From: Deltaproteobacteria bacterium HGW-Deltaproteobacteria-18
Lineage (GTDB): Bacteria > Desulfobacterota > Desulfovibrionia > Desulfovibrionales > Desulfomicrobiaceae
Assembly (NCBI GenBank): GCA_002841885.1
Contig: PHBE01000001.1
Span: 62,001 to 126,000 of the forward strand
Length of the DNA stretch: 64,000 nt
Reading direction: 5' to 3'
The notes under the pieces are model-generated. The model did not search any database, was not told where the DNA came from, and saw nothing but the letters and a program-made list of their open reading frames with translations. The position numbers were made by a program, and so were the translations under genes. The stretch's first letter is position 1, and the number at the start of each line of letters is the position of its first letter. Shown here in pieces: positions 17,849 to 26,628 of the stretch.

Positions 17849-18765
17849 TGAGACTTTGGAAGCAATTCCGCGGCTCGTACTTTTTGTACAGTTTTCTGCA
17901 TGACCCCGTGGCCATGAGCAGCTTCGTCGTGCTGGCCGTCCTGGCCCTGTCCGCCTTCGGCGCGCCGGTCATCGCTCCCCACGACCCCTACGACACCACA
18001 ACCATCAACATCATGGATTCGGAAATTCCGCCCGTGTGGATGGACGGTGGCGACAAAAACTTCACCCTCGGCACCGACGCCCAGGGCCGGGACATGCTCA
18101 GCACCATGCTCTACGGCATGCGCATCTCGCTGATCATCGGCATCGGCGCGACCTTCCTGCAGGCCGTCATCGGCATCGTTCTCGGGCTCCTGGCCGGATA
18201 CAAAGGGGGCAGGATCGACAGCTTCCTGATGCGCATGGCCGACGTGCAACTCAGTTTCTCCACCCTCATGGTGGCCATCTTCCTCTCGGCCATCTTCCAG
18301 GCCGTCTTCGGCGTGGCGTCGTTCGAGCGCATGGCGGTGCCGTTTCTGGTGCTGGTCATCGGCATCGCCGAGTGGCCGCAATACGCACGCACCGTGCGCG
18401 CCTCGGTCCTGGCAGAAAAAAAGAAGGAGTACGTGGAGGCGGCGCGGGTCATGGGCCTGCCAGCGAGCCGCATCATGTGGCGGCACATCCTTCCGAACAC
18501 CATGTCGCCCATCCTGGTCCTGTCCACCGTACAGGTGGCCCACGCCATCATGAGCGAAGCCGCCCTGTCCTTCCTGGGGCTGGGCATGCCCATCACCAAG
18601 CCGTCACTGGGGTCGCTCATCAATTCCGGCTTCGACTACATTTTCAGCGGCTCGTGGTGGATCACCATGTTCCCCGGATTTCTGCTGGTGCTCCTCATTC
18701 TGGTCATCAACCTGCTCGGCGACTGGGTGCAGGACGTCCTCAACCCCAAACTGTACAAAGGATGA
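17848..18765 (+). CDS. Peptide ABC transporter permease (DppC type)
   Basis: The second permease (305 residues) has the DppC-type N-terminal membrane segment, a periplasmic stretch with FTLGTDAQGRDMLSTMLYG and the EAA loop EYVEAARVMGLPASRIMW. Five to six membrane segments are visible. It pairs with the upstream permease to form the channel and is followed by two ATPase genes with gaps of three bases. Confidence 0.94.
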   Translation: MRLWKQFRGSYFLYSFLHDPVAMSSFVVLAVLALSAFGAPVIAPHDPYDTTTINIMDSEIPPVWMDGGDKNFTLGTDAQGRDMLSTMLYGMRISLIIGIGATFLQAVIGIVLGLLAGYKGGRIDSFLMRMADVQLSFSTLMVAIFLSAIFQAVFGVASFERMAVPFLVLVIGIAEWPQYARTVRASVLAEKKKEYVEAARVMGLPASRIMWRHILPNTMSPILVLSTVQVAHAIMSEAALSFLGLGMPITKPSLGSLINSGFDYIFSGSWWITMFPGFLLVLLILVINLLGDWVQDVLNPKLYKG

Positions 18766-18768
18766 CCA

Positions 18769-19743
18769 ATGACCCATCTTCTTGAAGTGCAGGATCTGGT
18801 GGTCAAATTCGGGCTGCGTTCCGGAGACCTCACGGCCCTGAACGGCATCAATTTCACTCTGAATCCCGGCGAGCGCATGGGCCTGGTGGGTGAATCGGGC
18901 GCGGGCAAATCCGTGGCCGGATTCTCCATCATCAACCTGATCAGCAAGCCCGGCTTCATCGCCTCCGGCCGCGTCCTCTTTGAAGGCGAGGAGATCAGCT
19001 CCTATCCGCTGGAACAGATGCGCGACATTCGCGGCAACCGCATCAGCATGATCTTTCAGGACCCGATGATGACCCTGAACCCCGTGCTGACCATCGGCAC
19101 CCAGATGGTCGAGACCATCCAGGCCCACAACCAGGTCAGCACCGCCCATGCCCGCGAGATCGCGCTCGAAAAACTCCAGAAGGTCTACATCTCCTCACCC
19201 GGCAAGCGCCTCGGCCAATACCCGCACGAACTCTCGGGCGGCATGCGCCAGCGCGTGGTCATCGCCATTTCGCTCTTGACCAACCCGAGCCTGATCATCG
19301 CCGACGAGCCCACCACGGCCCTGGACGTGACCATCCAGGCCGAGGTCATGGCCCTGCTCCTTGAACTGTGCAAGCACGAGAACATGGGGCTCATCCTCAT
19401 CACCCATGATCTGGGCGTGGTCTCGCAGGTCACGGAGAAAATCGCGGTCATGTACGCCGGACGCATCGTGGAGCAGGGGTCGACGGCAAGCATCGTCACA
19501 AATCCACGGCACCCGTACACCAAGGGCCTGATCCAGGCGCTGCCCCAGGGCGGAAGCGGACGCGGACGATTGCACCAGATTCCGGGCATGATGCCCAACC
19601 TGACCAGCATCCCTCCGGGCTGCGCCTTCCACCCACGCTGCGAACACGCCATGGACATCTGCCGGCGTGAAACACCCCAGCTTTTTGGCGACGCGGAAAA
19701 TTCGGCCCTTGTGGCCTGTCATCTTTACTCGCAAACCAGGTAG
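18769..19743 (+). CDS. Peptide ABC transporter ATPase (DppD type)
   Basis: The 324-residue ATPase carries Walker A GESGAGKSV, the signature LSGGMRQR and Walker B LIIADEPTTALD. The C-terminal oligopeptide-transporter extension includes CAFHPRCEHAMDICRR, the cysteine-containing motif typical of DppD/OppD proteins. It would work as a heterodimer with the next ATPase. Confidence 0.94.
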   Translation: MTHLLEVQDLVVKFGLRSGDLTALNGINFTLNPGERMGLVGESGAGKSVAGFSIINLISKPGFIASGRVLFEGEEISSYPLEQMRDIRGNRISMIFQDPMMTLNPVLTIGTQMVETIQAHNQVSTAHAREIALEKLQKVYISSPGKRLGQYPHELSGGMRQRVVIAISLLTNPSLIIADEPTTALDVTIQAEVMALLLELCKHENMGLILITHDLGVVSQVTEKIAVMYAGRIVEQGSTASIVTNPRHPYTKGLIQALPQGGSGRGRLHQIPGMMPNLTSIPPGCAFHPRCEHAMDICRRETPQLFGDAENSALVACHLYSQTR

Positions 19744-19746
19744 ACC

Positions 19747-20766
19747 ATGACAGATAACAAATCCCTCGTGCGCATCAGCAATGTGGTGAAGCACTTCGAC
19801 ATCTCCGGCGGCTTTCTGGACCGGATCAGCTTCTCCGGCGCCATGCCGACCCTGACCACGACCACGGTCAAGGCCTTGAACGATGTCTCCCTCGATATAG
19901 TGCAGGGCGAGATCCTCTCCGTTGTCGGCGAATCGGGCTGCGGCAAGTCCACCCTCGGACGCACGGTACTGGGCCTTTATCCGCCTACCAGCGGTGAAAT
20001 CGCCTTTCGCGGACAGCGCATCGACAATCTCTCGCCACAGGAGATGCTCCCCTACCGCCGCAAGATGCAAATGGTCTTTCAGGACCCCTACGCGTCGCTG
20101 AACCCGCGCATGACCGTGCGCCAGATTCTCGAAGAGCCGACCCATTTCCACTTCCCCGACCTTTCGAACTCCGAGGTCCAGGACAAGGTGGCCGAGGTCA
20201 TGCGTCAGGTGGGAGTCGACCCGGCCTGGGCCGGACGTTTCCCCCATGAATTTTCCGGGGGCCAGCGCCAGCGCATCAGCATCGCACGCGCGCTGATGGT
20301 CGACCCGGAGTTCATCGTGGCCGACGAGCCCATCTCCGCCCTGGACGTATCCATCCAGGCGCAGATCCTGAACCTGATCATGGACTGTCAGGAACGCTTC
20401 GGCCTGACCTACATGTTCATCACCCACGATCTCTCGGTGGTCGAGCACATCAGCACCCGCGTGGCCGTCATGTATCTTGGCACGCTCTGCGAACTGGCCA
20501 GCAAGGAAAACCTCTACGGAGACCCCAGGCACCCCTATTCCCGCGCGCTGCTTTCGGCCATCCCCAAGCTCGGCGGCAAGGGGTTTTCGCACATCCGCCT
20601 GAAGGGCGAGGTACCCACGCCCATCCTGCTGCCCACGGGCTGCGTGTTCCACACCCGCTGCCCGTTCGCCGACGAACGCTGCCGCCGTGAAATTCCGCCT
20701 CTTCTGCCCCAGCCGGGCGGGAGCCAGGCAGCCTGCCACGCACTGGAAGAAGGGCGACTCACATGA
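19747..20766 (+). CDS. Peptide ABC transporter ATPase (DppF type)
   Basis: This second ATPase (339 residues) has Walker A GESGCGKST, the signature FSGGQRQR and Walker B FIVADEPISALD, with the C-terminal motif CVFHTRCPFADERCRRE. An insert of about 15 residues before the Walker A region (SFSGAMPTLTTTTVKA) is common in DppF proteins. It completes the importer, and its stop overlaps the thioesterase start by four bases. Confidence 0.94.
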   Translation: MTDNKSLVRISNVVKHFDISGGFLDRISFSGAMPTLTTTTVKALNDVSLDIVQGEILSVVGESGCGKSTLGRTVLGLYPPTSGEIAFRGQRIDNLSPQEMLPYRRKMQMVFQDPYASLNPRMTVRQILEEPTHFHFPDLSNSEVQDKVAEVMRQVGVDPAWAGRFPHEFSGGQRQRISIARALMVDPEFIVADEPISALDVSIQAQILNLIMDCQERFGLTYMFITHDLSVVEHISTRVAVMYLGTLCELASKENLYGDPRHPYSRALLSAIPKLGGKGFSHIRLKGEVPTPILLPTGCVFHTRCPFADERCRREIPPLLPQPGGSQAACHALEEGRLT

Positions 20767-21266
20767 CCGCCCCCGCCCGCAAGGTCAGCGAAAGCGAAAC
20801 CCTCATGACCCACCGCGCCCTGCCCGAAGACGCCAACCCCGCCGGCAACGTGCACGGCGGGGTGATATTGAAGCATCTCGATTTGGCCGGAGCGGTCTGC
20901 GCCATGCGCCACGCGCGCATGAGCGTGGTCACGGCCTCCATCGACCGCATGGAGTTCAAGGCCGCCGTGAAGGTGGGCGAGCTCATGTTGCTGCACGCCA
21001 GTGTAAACAGGGTCGGCAAACAGTCCATGGAGATCGGGGTGCGCGTGGTGGTGGAAGAGCTCATGACCGGCGAGCAGCGTCATGCGGCTTCGGCCTACCT
21101 GACCTTCGTGGCCATGGGCCCGGACAAAAAACCGGCATCCGTGCCGGATCTGATCCTCGAAACTCCGACCCACCAGCGCCGCAACCGTGAAGCCATGATG
21201 CGCCGCGAGTTGCGCCTGGAAGAGCGCAAACGCGAACGCCTGGCCCAGGAGTCCGAGCAGATCTGA
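20763..21266 (+). CDS. Acyl-CoA thioesterase, YciA-like hotdog fold
   Basis: The 167-residue protein shows the hexameric acyl-CoA thioesterase signature NPAGNVHGGVILKHLDLAGAV at about 23-43 and a single hotdog domain of about 130 residues followed by a charged tail. It would hydrolyse acyl-CoAs in the cytoplasm. The four-base overlap with the DppF-type gene places it at the end of the importer operon, although no direct functional link is obvious. Confidence 0.88.
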   Translation: MTAPARKVSESETLMTHRALPEDANPAGNVHGGVILKHLDLAGAVCAMRHARMSVVTASIDRMEFKAAVKVGELMLLHASVNRVGKQSMEIGVRVVVEELMTGEQRHAASAYLTFVAMGPDKKPASVPDLILETPTHQRRNREAMMRRELRLEERKRERLAQESEQI

Positions 21267-21380
21267 ACGAAAAAGTCCGAAGAACGCCTTTTCCTGACCA
21301 ACCGCCCGCTCCAATCCGGCATTTACAGTCCAGCCTCTTCAGTCTAGGGAAAAGCCCGAATTCATCTTCCGGAGCATCCC

Positions 21381-22004
21381 ATGAACGCAATCGTCATTCT
21401 CGTGGCGTCCTATATCGCCCTGCAAATTTTTTCCGATGTCGGATCCCTGCGCATCGTCATGCTCGGCGGCATGTCCATTGACGCCGGAACCTTCATCTAT
21501 CCCCTGACCTTCACGCTGCGCGACATGGTCCACAAGACCATGGGCAAGCAGGGGGCGCGACTCATGATCGTCACAGCCGCGGCCTTCAATCTGCTCATGG
21601 CCGCCTATTTCTGGATGGTTTCCGTATTGCCGCCGGACATGGGCGTGGGCACGCAGGCAGAGTTCGGACAGGTGCTGGCCCCACTGTGGAGGCTTGTCTT
21701 CGCGTCCATCATCGCCGAAGTCATCTCCGAACTGACCGACACGGAAATCTACAGTCTGTGGAAGGAAAAGGTCACGGCCCGACACCAGTGGTCCAGGGTG
21801 CTGGTCAGCAACGCGGTCAGCATTCCGCTGGACAGCCTCATCTTCTGCTGGATCGCCTTCGGAGGCCTGTTCGAGGGGGCCGTGGTCTGGTCCATATTCT
21901 TCAGCAACACCCTGATCAAATTCGTCACCACCCTCGTCTCCCTGCCAGCCATCTACCTGGTCAAGGAAAAGGACAGCAACTCCGACGTCGCAAACCACTG
22001 CTGA
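21381..22004 (+). CDS. yhhQ: Queuosine precursor transporter, YhhQ/VUT family
   Basis: This 207-residue inner-membrane protein has about six hydrophobic segments and VUT-family motifs: DAGTFIYPLTFTLRDMV at about 34-50, IIAEVISELTDTEIYSLW at about 113-130 and SNAVSIPLDSLIF around 147. YhhQ-type proteins take up 7-cyano- or 7-aminomethyl-7-deazaguanine for tRNA queuosine modification. The start at 21381 has GGAGC upstream. I see no preQ1-riboswitch-like structure in the 114-base leader. Confidence 0.9.
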   Translation: MNAIVILVASYIALQIFSDVGSLRIVMLGGMSIDAGTFIYPLTFTLRDMVHKTMGKQGARLMIVTAAAFNLLMAAYFWMVSVLPPDMGVGTQAEFGQVLAPLWRLVFASIIAEVISELTDTEIYSLWKEKVTARHQWSRVLVSNAVSIPLDSLIFCWIAFGGLFEGAVVWSIFFSNTLIKFVTTLVSLPAIYLVKEKDSNSDVANHC

Positions 22005-22044
22005 CCGCAGCGGCACACCAAAATCGAGTACTCGAATACTCCTG

Positions 22045-22068
22045 AAAGCCGGGCAACCGGCTTTTTTT
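22045..22068 (+). terminator. Rho-independent terminator after yhhQ
   Basis: AAAGCCGG (22045-22052), loop GCAA, then CCGGCTTT and further T to 22068: a compact GC stem with a tetraloop and a seven-T tail. A separate 12-base palindrome (TCGAGTACTCGA, 22024-22035) lies just upstream. Confidence 0.85.
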
Positions 22069-22245
22069 CATCCTCTTTTCTGTAGCGATCAGGCATTCAT
22101 GCCCGTCAGCAAAATGCGTTTGAGAAGAGTATTTCCTCTTAAAAAACGCTGGATTTATCTTGTTCAATTCGTATATGCATACAGGTGATATCCCCTTGAT
22201 TCCAGCCACCACATCAACCCATTCCCAGCGCGGAAGGAGAACCGA

Positions 22246-24252
22246 ATGAAGCTGTCCATTCGAAAAAAGCTTCTGTTGGCCTTCACCATCACCATCCTGA
22301 CCTCGATCCTGATCATCTGTGTCGTATTGGGACTCCAGATTAGGGATTCGTCCATCACCACGTTTCACGATTCGGCTGGCAAGGAATTGTCCCAGATTGA
22401 CCGGGCCATCGGCATCTTTGTCGACAAGGCGCTGAAGATGACGACCATGATCGCCCGCGACGCTCTGGTGCGCCAAGCCGATGAATCCCTGCACAGCTAT
22501 GTGAACGAGACCGTGAAGAAAGCGCCCAAGGACATCGACCGCAGTCCACTGGAAGATCAAATGGCGCAGTTTTTCAAAAACATTCACGTCTCGCATCCTG
22601 AATACGTCGAAGTATTCATCGGCACCAAATGGGGAGGCTTCGTCTCTTCAGGAGAGAGCGAGATGCCGCCCGGTTACGATCCGCGAAAACGACCTTGGTA
22701 CACCACGGCCATGGCAACACCTGACAAGGCTTCCATTTCTCCCGCCTACCTGTCGACTACCGGCGAGGCGGTCATCAGCAACATGTTCCCCATCACCTCC
22801 GATGGCGGAGAGATCATCGGCTGTACGGGACTGGACGTGGGGCTTGGGGTGCTGACCGAATTGATCGAAAAATCTCCAATGGGCCAGACCGGATACGTGA
22901 TCCTCGTGCAGGACGACGGGACAATCCTGGCAAATCCCAGGCATGAAAATCTCAATTTCAAGAAAATGAACGAAAGCGACGTCCCGGCCCTGGCACAACT
23001 GGACACGATAGACCAGGGAGGAATGGACGTGCGCATGGACGATAAGGACTGGTTTGCCCAGGTGCACACCATCGAGGGCCTGGGCTGGAAGCTCATCGGA
23101 GTCATCGAAAAAGAGGAGGTCATGACCGGATTCAACGCCATGCTGCGCAAGATGGCGATCATGGCAGTGATCCTCGTGGCTATATTCCTGACCTTGGCCG
23201 CATTCTTCGCCAACTCCATGGCCAGACCCGTCATCAACGCCACCGGCATGCTCAAGGATGTGGCCGAGGGAGAAGGAGACCTGACCCGCAAGCTCGAAGT
23301 GACATCAAGCGATGAGATCGGCGAGATGGCCCGCTGGTTCAACACCTTTCTGGACAAGCTGCGTGCCATAATCAGCGAGGTCATTTCAAACGGCGGCAGC
23401 CTGAACAACGCTTCGGACCGTCTGCTGTCCATCTCCCAGGCCCTTACCTCCGGCGCGAACGAGGCGGCCCGCAAGGCCGAATCCGTGGCCTCCGCAACCC
23501 TGGACCTCAACTCCAGGTTCAGCAGCGTGGCCGCCGCCATGGAGCAGACCACCCAGAACACCAACATGGTAGCCACGGCCACCGAAGAAATGGCCGTAAC
23601 CATAACCGAGATCGCTTCCAACACCGAGAAGGCCAGAACGGTTGCCGGAAGGGCAATGACCGAAGCCGACGCCGCCACTGCCGCCATGAGCGCACTGGGT
23701 GATGCGGCCATGGATATCGGCAAGGTTACCGCGATCATCACCGAGATTTCGGATCAGACCAACCTGCTGGCCCTTAATGCCACCATCGAGGCCGCAAGGG
23801 CTGGAGAGGCTGGCCGCGGATTCGCGGTTGTCGCCAACGAAATCAAGGAACTGGCCAAGCAAACCGCCACGGCCACCGAAGAAATCAAGGAGCGTATCGT
23901 CGAGGTACAAGGAACCTCCAAGACGACCGAAGGCCAGATTGTCACCATTTCCAAGATCATCGAGGAAATCAACAGCATCATCGCCAGCGTGGCGGCCGCC
24001 ATTGAAGAGCAGTCCGTGGCCACGCGCGACATCGCCGGCAACGTGGCCCAGGCTTCGCAGGGGTTGCAGGAAATCAACGTGAACGTTGCCCAGAGTTCGG
24101 CGGTCATCAAGGATATTTCGGACGAAATCGCAGACGTGAACAGCGCGGCAGAAAGCACCAACCAGAACACGGCGGAAGTGGCCCGTAACGCTGAAGAACT
24201 TCGCCGGCTGGCCTCCAATCTCTTCAGTCTTCTCGGACGGTTCCGGACTTGA
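22246..24252 (+). CDS. Methyl-accepting chemotaxis protein with Cache-type sensor
   Basis: This 668-residue receptor has membrane segments at about 12-34 and 298-322 flanking a periplasmic Cache-like domain, with the signature [12 protein letters not shown] near 145-156 and a second part around [16 protein letters not shown] domain follows at about 325-380 and a long coiled-coil signalling domain, whose conserved tip contains [21 protein letters not shown]. Cache domains of this kind often bind amino acids or carboxylates; the ligand is unknown. GGAAGGAG precedes the start. It stands alone, without che genes nearby. Confidence 0.95.
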   Translation: MKLSIRKKLLLAFTITILTSILIICVVLGLQIRDSSITTFHDSAGKELSQIDRAIGIFVDKALKMTTMIARDALVRQADESLHSYVNETVKKAPKDIDRSPLEDQMAQFFKNIHVSHPEYVEVFIGTKWGGFVSSGESEMPPGYDPRKRPWYTTAMATPDKASISPAYLSTTGEAVISNMFPITSDGGEIIGCTGLDVGLGVLTELIEKSPMGQTGYVILVQDDGTILANPRHENLNFKKMNESDVPALAQLDTIDQGGMDVRMDDKDWFAQVHTIEGLGWKLIGVIEKEEVMTGFNAMLRKMAIMAVILVAIFLTLAAFFANSMARPVINATGMLKDVAEGEGDLTRKLEVTSSDEIGEMARWFNTFLDKLRAIISEVISNGGSLNNASDRLLSISQALTSGANEAARKAESVASATLDLNSRFSSVAAAMEQTTQNTNMVATATEEMAVTITEIASNTEKARTVAGRAMTEADAATAAMSALGDAAMDIGKVTAIITEISDQTNLLALNATIEAARAGEAGRGFAVVANEIKELAKQTATATEEIKERIVEVQGTSKTTEGQIVTISKIIEEINSIIASVAAAIEEQSVATRDIAGNVAQASQGLQEINVNVAQSSAVIKDISDEIADVNSAAESTNQNTAEVARNAEELRRLASNLFSLLGRFRT

Positions 24253-24306
24253 AGGCGCCCTGACAAAAAAAAGAAGCCGTCTTCCTTACGCCAAAAAAAA
24301 GCCATG

Positions 24307-24337
24307 AAAAAACGCCCCGCATCGCAGGGCGTTTTTT
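24307..24337. terminator. Bidirectional terminator between MCP and fadL
   Basis: A perfect 11-base inverted repeat, AAAAAACGCCC (24307-24317) and GGGCGTTTTTT (24327-24337), with a nine-base loop, gives T-runs on both strands and separates the convergent genes. Confidence 0.9.
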
Positions 24338-24369
24338 TATGGTCCAAAGAATCGCGAGATCTTGAAAAA

Positions 24370-25629
24370 CTAGAACTTGTAACCAACGGACAGACCGACC
24401 ATGTGTGCGTCGGCATTGTCGATTTCACCTTCAAGCACGCCATCGGCGAGTCTGGCATCAATGTCGCGATCCATGATCATCAGATAGGTGTAGTTCACGT
24501 CCACAACCCAGTTGTCCCAATGAAAACCAAGACCACCGTTGAGCAGATGGCGATCGTTGGCTGGGACAAGGTAGTCGATGGTTTCGTCCTGTACGGGTGA
24601 CTGGTCGTAAACGTAACCAGCACGCAGATCGAGCCAATCCAAAGCGGCGTATTCCACGCCAATGTTGAAACGCCACACATCGTCCCAATTCTTAGGCGAC
24701 GTAGTCTGAGTGGTCACGCCATCTGCAGTGATGACAGGATCACCATAGTCGATGGTCAGTTCATTATATTTGCTCCACATTGTGTATACGGCGCCAACTT
24801 CAACGCTCAATTTTTCTACAGGATATAGAGCAATTCCAAATGCAAATGAATCTGGCAACTGCACAGTACCGCTAACAGAAGTATCTTTGAAAAAACCGCC
24901 ACCAGTGAGAGCGGGATTTATATCTGAAAAATCTGCTTCGCCTGTAACCTTCATTGTCACGGGGCTTCTATAGGAAAGACCAACTTTAGCGTATTGACAA
25001 GGCTTGTAGTGCAAGGCCATGTTGAATCCATATCCCATCCCGTCTGCTTCCAGATGAGCATCACCTTCTGAAAAAGCTGGATTGATCATTGCCAAATTTA
25101 ACTTCTTTTTCAAAGAAAAATTCAAATACGTGGCGTCCACGCCAAAGGCGGCGGAAAATTTGTCCGAAAATTTCAGTGCTACGTTCGGATTGATGGACAT
25201 GGATTCGATGATGGCTTCATAAGAGTTGTAACGCCCAGACCAATCCTCATCGAAGACCGAACCCAAGCCAAACCGGGAAAAAGTGCCCAATCCGATGGTA
25301 TATCGGTCATTGACCTTCCAGGTTGCATAAAAATGCGGAGGAATCCAGAGTGAATCCTCATCTGAAGAGGTCCAATTGTCATTGGTCCTGACATCAAGCA
25401 CCGGATGAATGGCCGTAAACCCACCCAGAACCTGCAGTCCGTCAAGCTGGGTTATACCGGCAGGGTTTGAAGCAAGGGCTGATGGATCATCTGCCCGGCC
25501 TACCGTGGCACCGCCCAGGGCGTTGCCGCGAGCGCTCCATTCATAAATGCCGAATCCCGCCGCAAAGCTGAATTGCGCTGTTAGCAGCACCAGACACCAA
25601 GCCATGACCCACGATTTCAAAGTTTGCAT
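24370..25629 (-). CDS. fadL: Outer-membrane hydrophobic-compound transporter, FadL/OMPP1 family
   Basis: The 419-residue product has a signal peptide of about 23 residues (ending SFA-AGFG) and the FadL-type mature N-terminus SARGNALGGATVGRADDPSA...NPAG, which plugs the barrel. Repeated amphipathic beta strands and a C-terminal aromatic-hydrophobic strand ending in YKF fit an outer-membrane barrel. Start at ATG 25629 with GGGGAGG just upstream. The central part (about 24,780-25,100) is markedly more AT-rich than the ends, suggesting a different history of that segment. It is divergent from a TetR gene, probably its regulator. Substrates may be fatty acids or aromatic hydrocarbons. Confidence 0.9.
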   Translation of the reverse strand: MQTLKSWVMAWCLVLLTAQFSFAAGFGIYEWSARGNALGGATVGRADDPSALASNPAGITQLDGLQVLGGFTAIHPVLDVRTNDNWTSSDEDSLWIPPHFYATWKVNDRYTIGLGTFSRFGLGSVFDEDWSGRYNSYEAIIESMSINPNVALKFSDKFSAAFGVDATYLNFSLKKKLNLAMINPAFSEGDAHLEADGMGYGFNMALHYKPCQYAKVGLSYRSPVTMKVTGEADFSDINPALTGGGFFKDTSVSGTVQLPDSFAFGIALYPVEKLSVEVGAVYTMWSKYNELTIDYGDPVITADGVTTQTTSPKNWDDVWRFNIGVEYAALDWLDLRAGYVYDQSPVQDETIDYLVPANDRHLLNGGLGFHWDNWVVDVNYTYLMIMDRDIDARLADGVLEGEIDNADAHMVGLSVGYKF

Positions 25630-25664
25630 CCATCCTCCCCTTTGTTGCACTGTTTTCGCTACAA

Positions 25665-25687
25665 GCGCAGCACTTTTAAGTGCACGC
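25665..25687. promoter_or_regulatory. Inverted repeat between fadL and its divergent TetR gene
   Basis: GCACTT (25670-25675) and AAGTGC (25678-25683) form a perfect six-base dyad with a TT spacer, and flanking GCG and CGC extend the symmetry with mismatches. It is 40 bases ahead of the fadL start, a suitable place for an operator of the neighbouring TetR protein. Confidence 0.4.
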
Positions 25688-25839
25688 TCAATATATTTTT
25701 GCTAGAGCGCTAAATGAAGAAGGATACTGCGTCAAGAGTTTTGCAACATCCCGCCATTAAAGAGCATTGCCCGTATTCATTCTCATGATTGGCAGACCGG
25801 TAAAATTGAATGGGCGAGCAGGAATGAAGCGGAAAAATA

Positions 25840-26547
25840 GTGGACTGGTCAAAAGTGGCTGGTTACAAGACAGAAAAAAACAGGGGGAAAAGGCAAGTGG
25901 CCATAGGCAACAAAGAACGCATTCTGAAAACGGCCAAACGGCTTTTTGGGGAACTCGGGTACGCGGAAACGACCTACAAGCGCATTGCCCAAGAGGCGAG
26001 CATTGCCGACGGGCTCATCGCCCATCACTACGGGAGCAAGGAGAACCTGTTCCAGTTGGTGGAGATAGACATTCTGACGAACCTGCTGATCAAGATCGAC
26101 GAGAGCCAGTACTATGCGTCCGACGGTCTGAGCGGCGTACTCAATTTTGCCAAATGCATCCTGAAGGCATCCACTGAACCCGAATCAGGATTCCTGACCC
26201 TGCTGCGCTGCTCCCCGTTTCTGGCCAATACCGTCGACGCGGACAATTCAGAAATCCTGGTTGTCTGCTCAAGAGTGGTGGACAAGATGCTTGAGTGTCT
26301 GCGCAAAGGCATCGAAGACGGCTCCATCCGCGCGGACCTGGAGCCCAATCTGGCCGCCAGCGTCATCTTCTCCACGGTCTTCGGCTCGACCCGCGCTCGC
26401 CTGCTGGCCAAGGAAAACATCCTGGGGCTTAATTTTTCAGCCGATTTTTATCCTGAAATCCTTCGGATTATCACCAGATATCTGGAGCCCATCGATAAGA
26501 CCCTGGCACAAGGCTACGAATCATCGTCATCATCCGAGCTACCCTGA
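25840..26547 (+). CDS. TetR-family regulator divergent from fadL
   Basis: The product (235 residues from GTG 25840, or 216 from GTG 25897) has a canonical TetR DNA-binding domain: ILKTAKRLFGELGYAETTYKRIA, then IADGLIAHHYGSKENLF. The later GTG places the domain at the usual distance from the N-terminus and has GGGGG nine bases upstream, so it may be the true start. The C-terminal half is a generic ligand-binding helical domain. It lies 210 bases from fadL in divergent orientation, so control of fadL is a natural inference. Its 3' end overlaps a possible small gene on the other strand. Confidence 0.85.
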   Translation: MDWSKVAGYKTEKNRGKRQVAIGNKERILKTAKRLFGELGYAETTYKRIAQEASIADGLIAHHYGSKENLFQLVEIDILTNLLIKIDESQYYASDGLSGVLNFAKCILKASTEPESGFLTLLRCSPFLANTVDADNSEILVVCSRVVDKMLECLRKGIEDGSIRADLEPNLAASVIFSTVFGSTRARLLAKENILGLNFSADFYPEILRIITRYLEPIDKTLAQGYESSSSSELP

Positions 26548-26609
26548 ACCATGGCATAGGCAACCAGGCATCCGAGCAAAAATCCGCCAATCGTAATCCA
26601 CCAGACCAT
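26514..26609 (-). CDS. Possible 31-residue membrane peptide after lptG
   Basis: Nineteen bases after the lptG stop, an ATG preceded by CAGGGGGCAGGA opens a 31-codon frame. The peptide has one hydrophobic segment (WWITIGGFLLGCLVAYAMV) and a strongly acidic tail (SSDDDDDS), a composition expected of a small inner-membrane protein. It overlaps the 3' end of the convergent TetR gene by 34 bases. No family is recognised. The position at the end of the lptFG operon and the good ribosome site are the only support. Confidence 0.45.
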   Translation of the reverse strand: MVWWITIGGFLLGCLVAYAMVQGSSDDDDDS

Positions 26610-26628
26610 TCCTGCCCCCTGTCGGCAA

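Noticed and set aside
21267-21380. Leader of yhhQ examined for a preQ1 riboswitch
   Set aside because: No pseudoknot-type stem with an A-rich tail could be drawn before the start codon.
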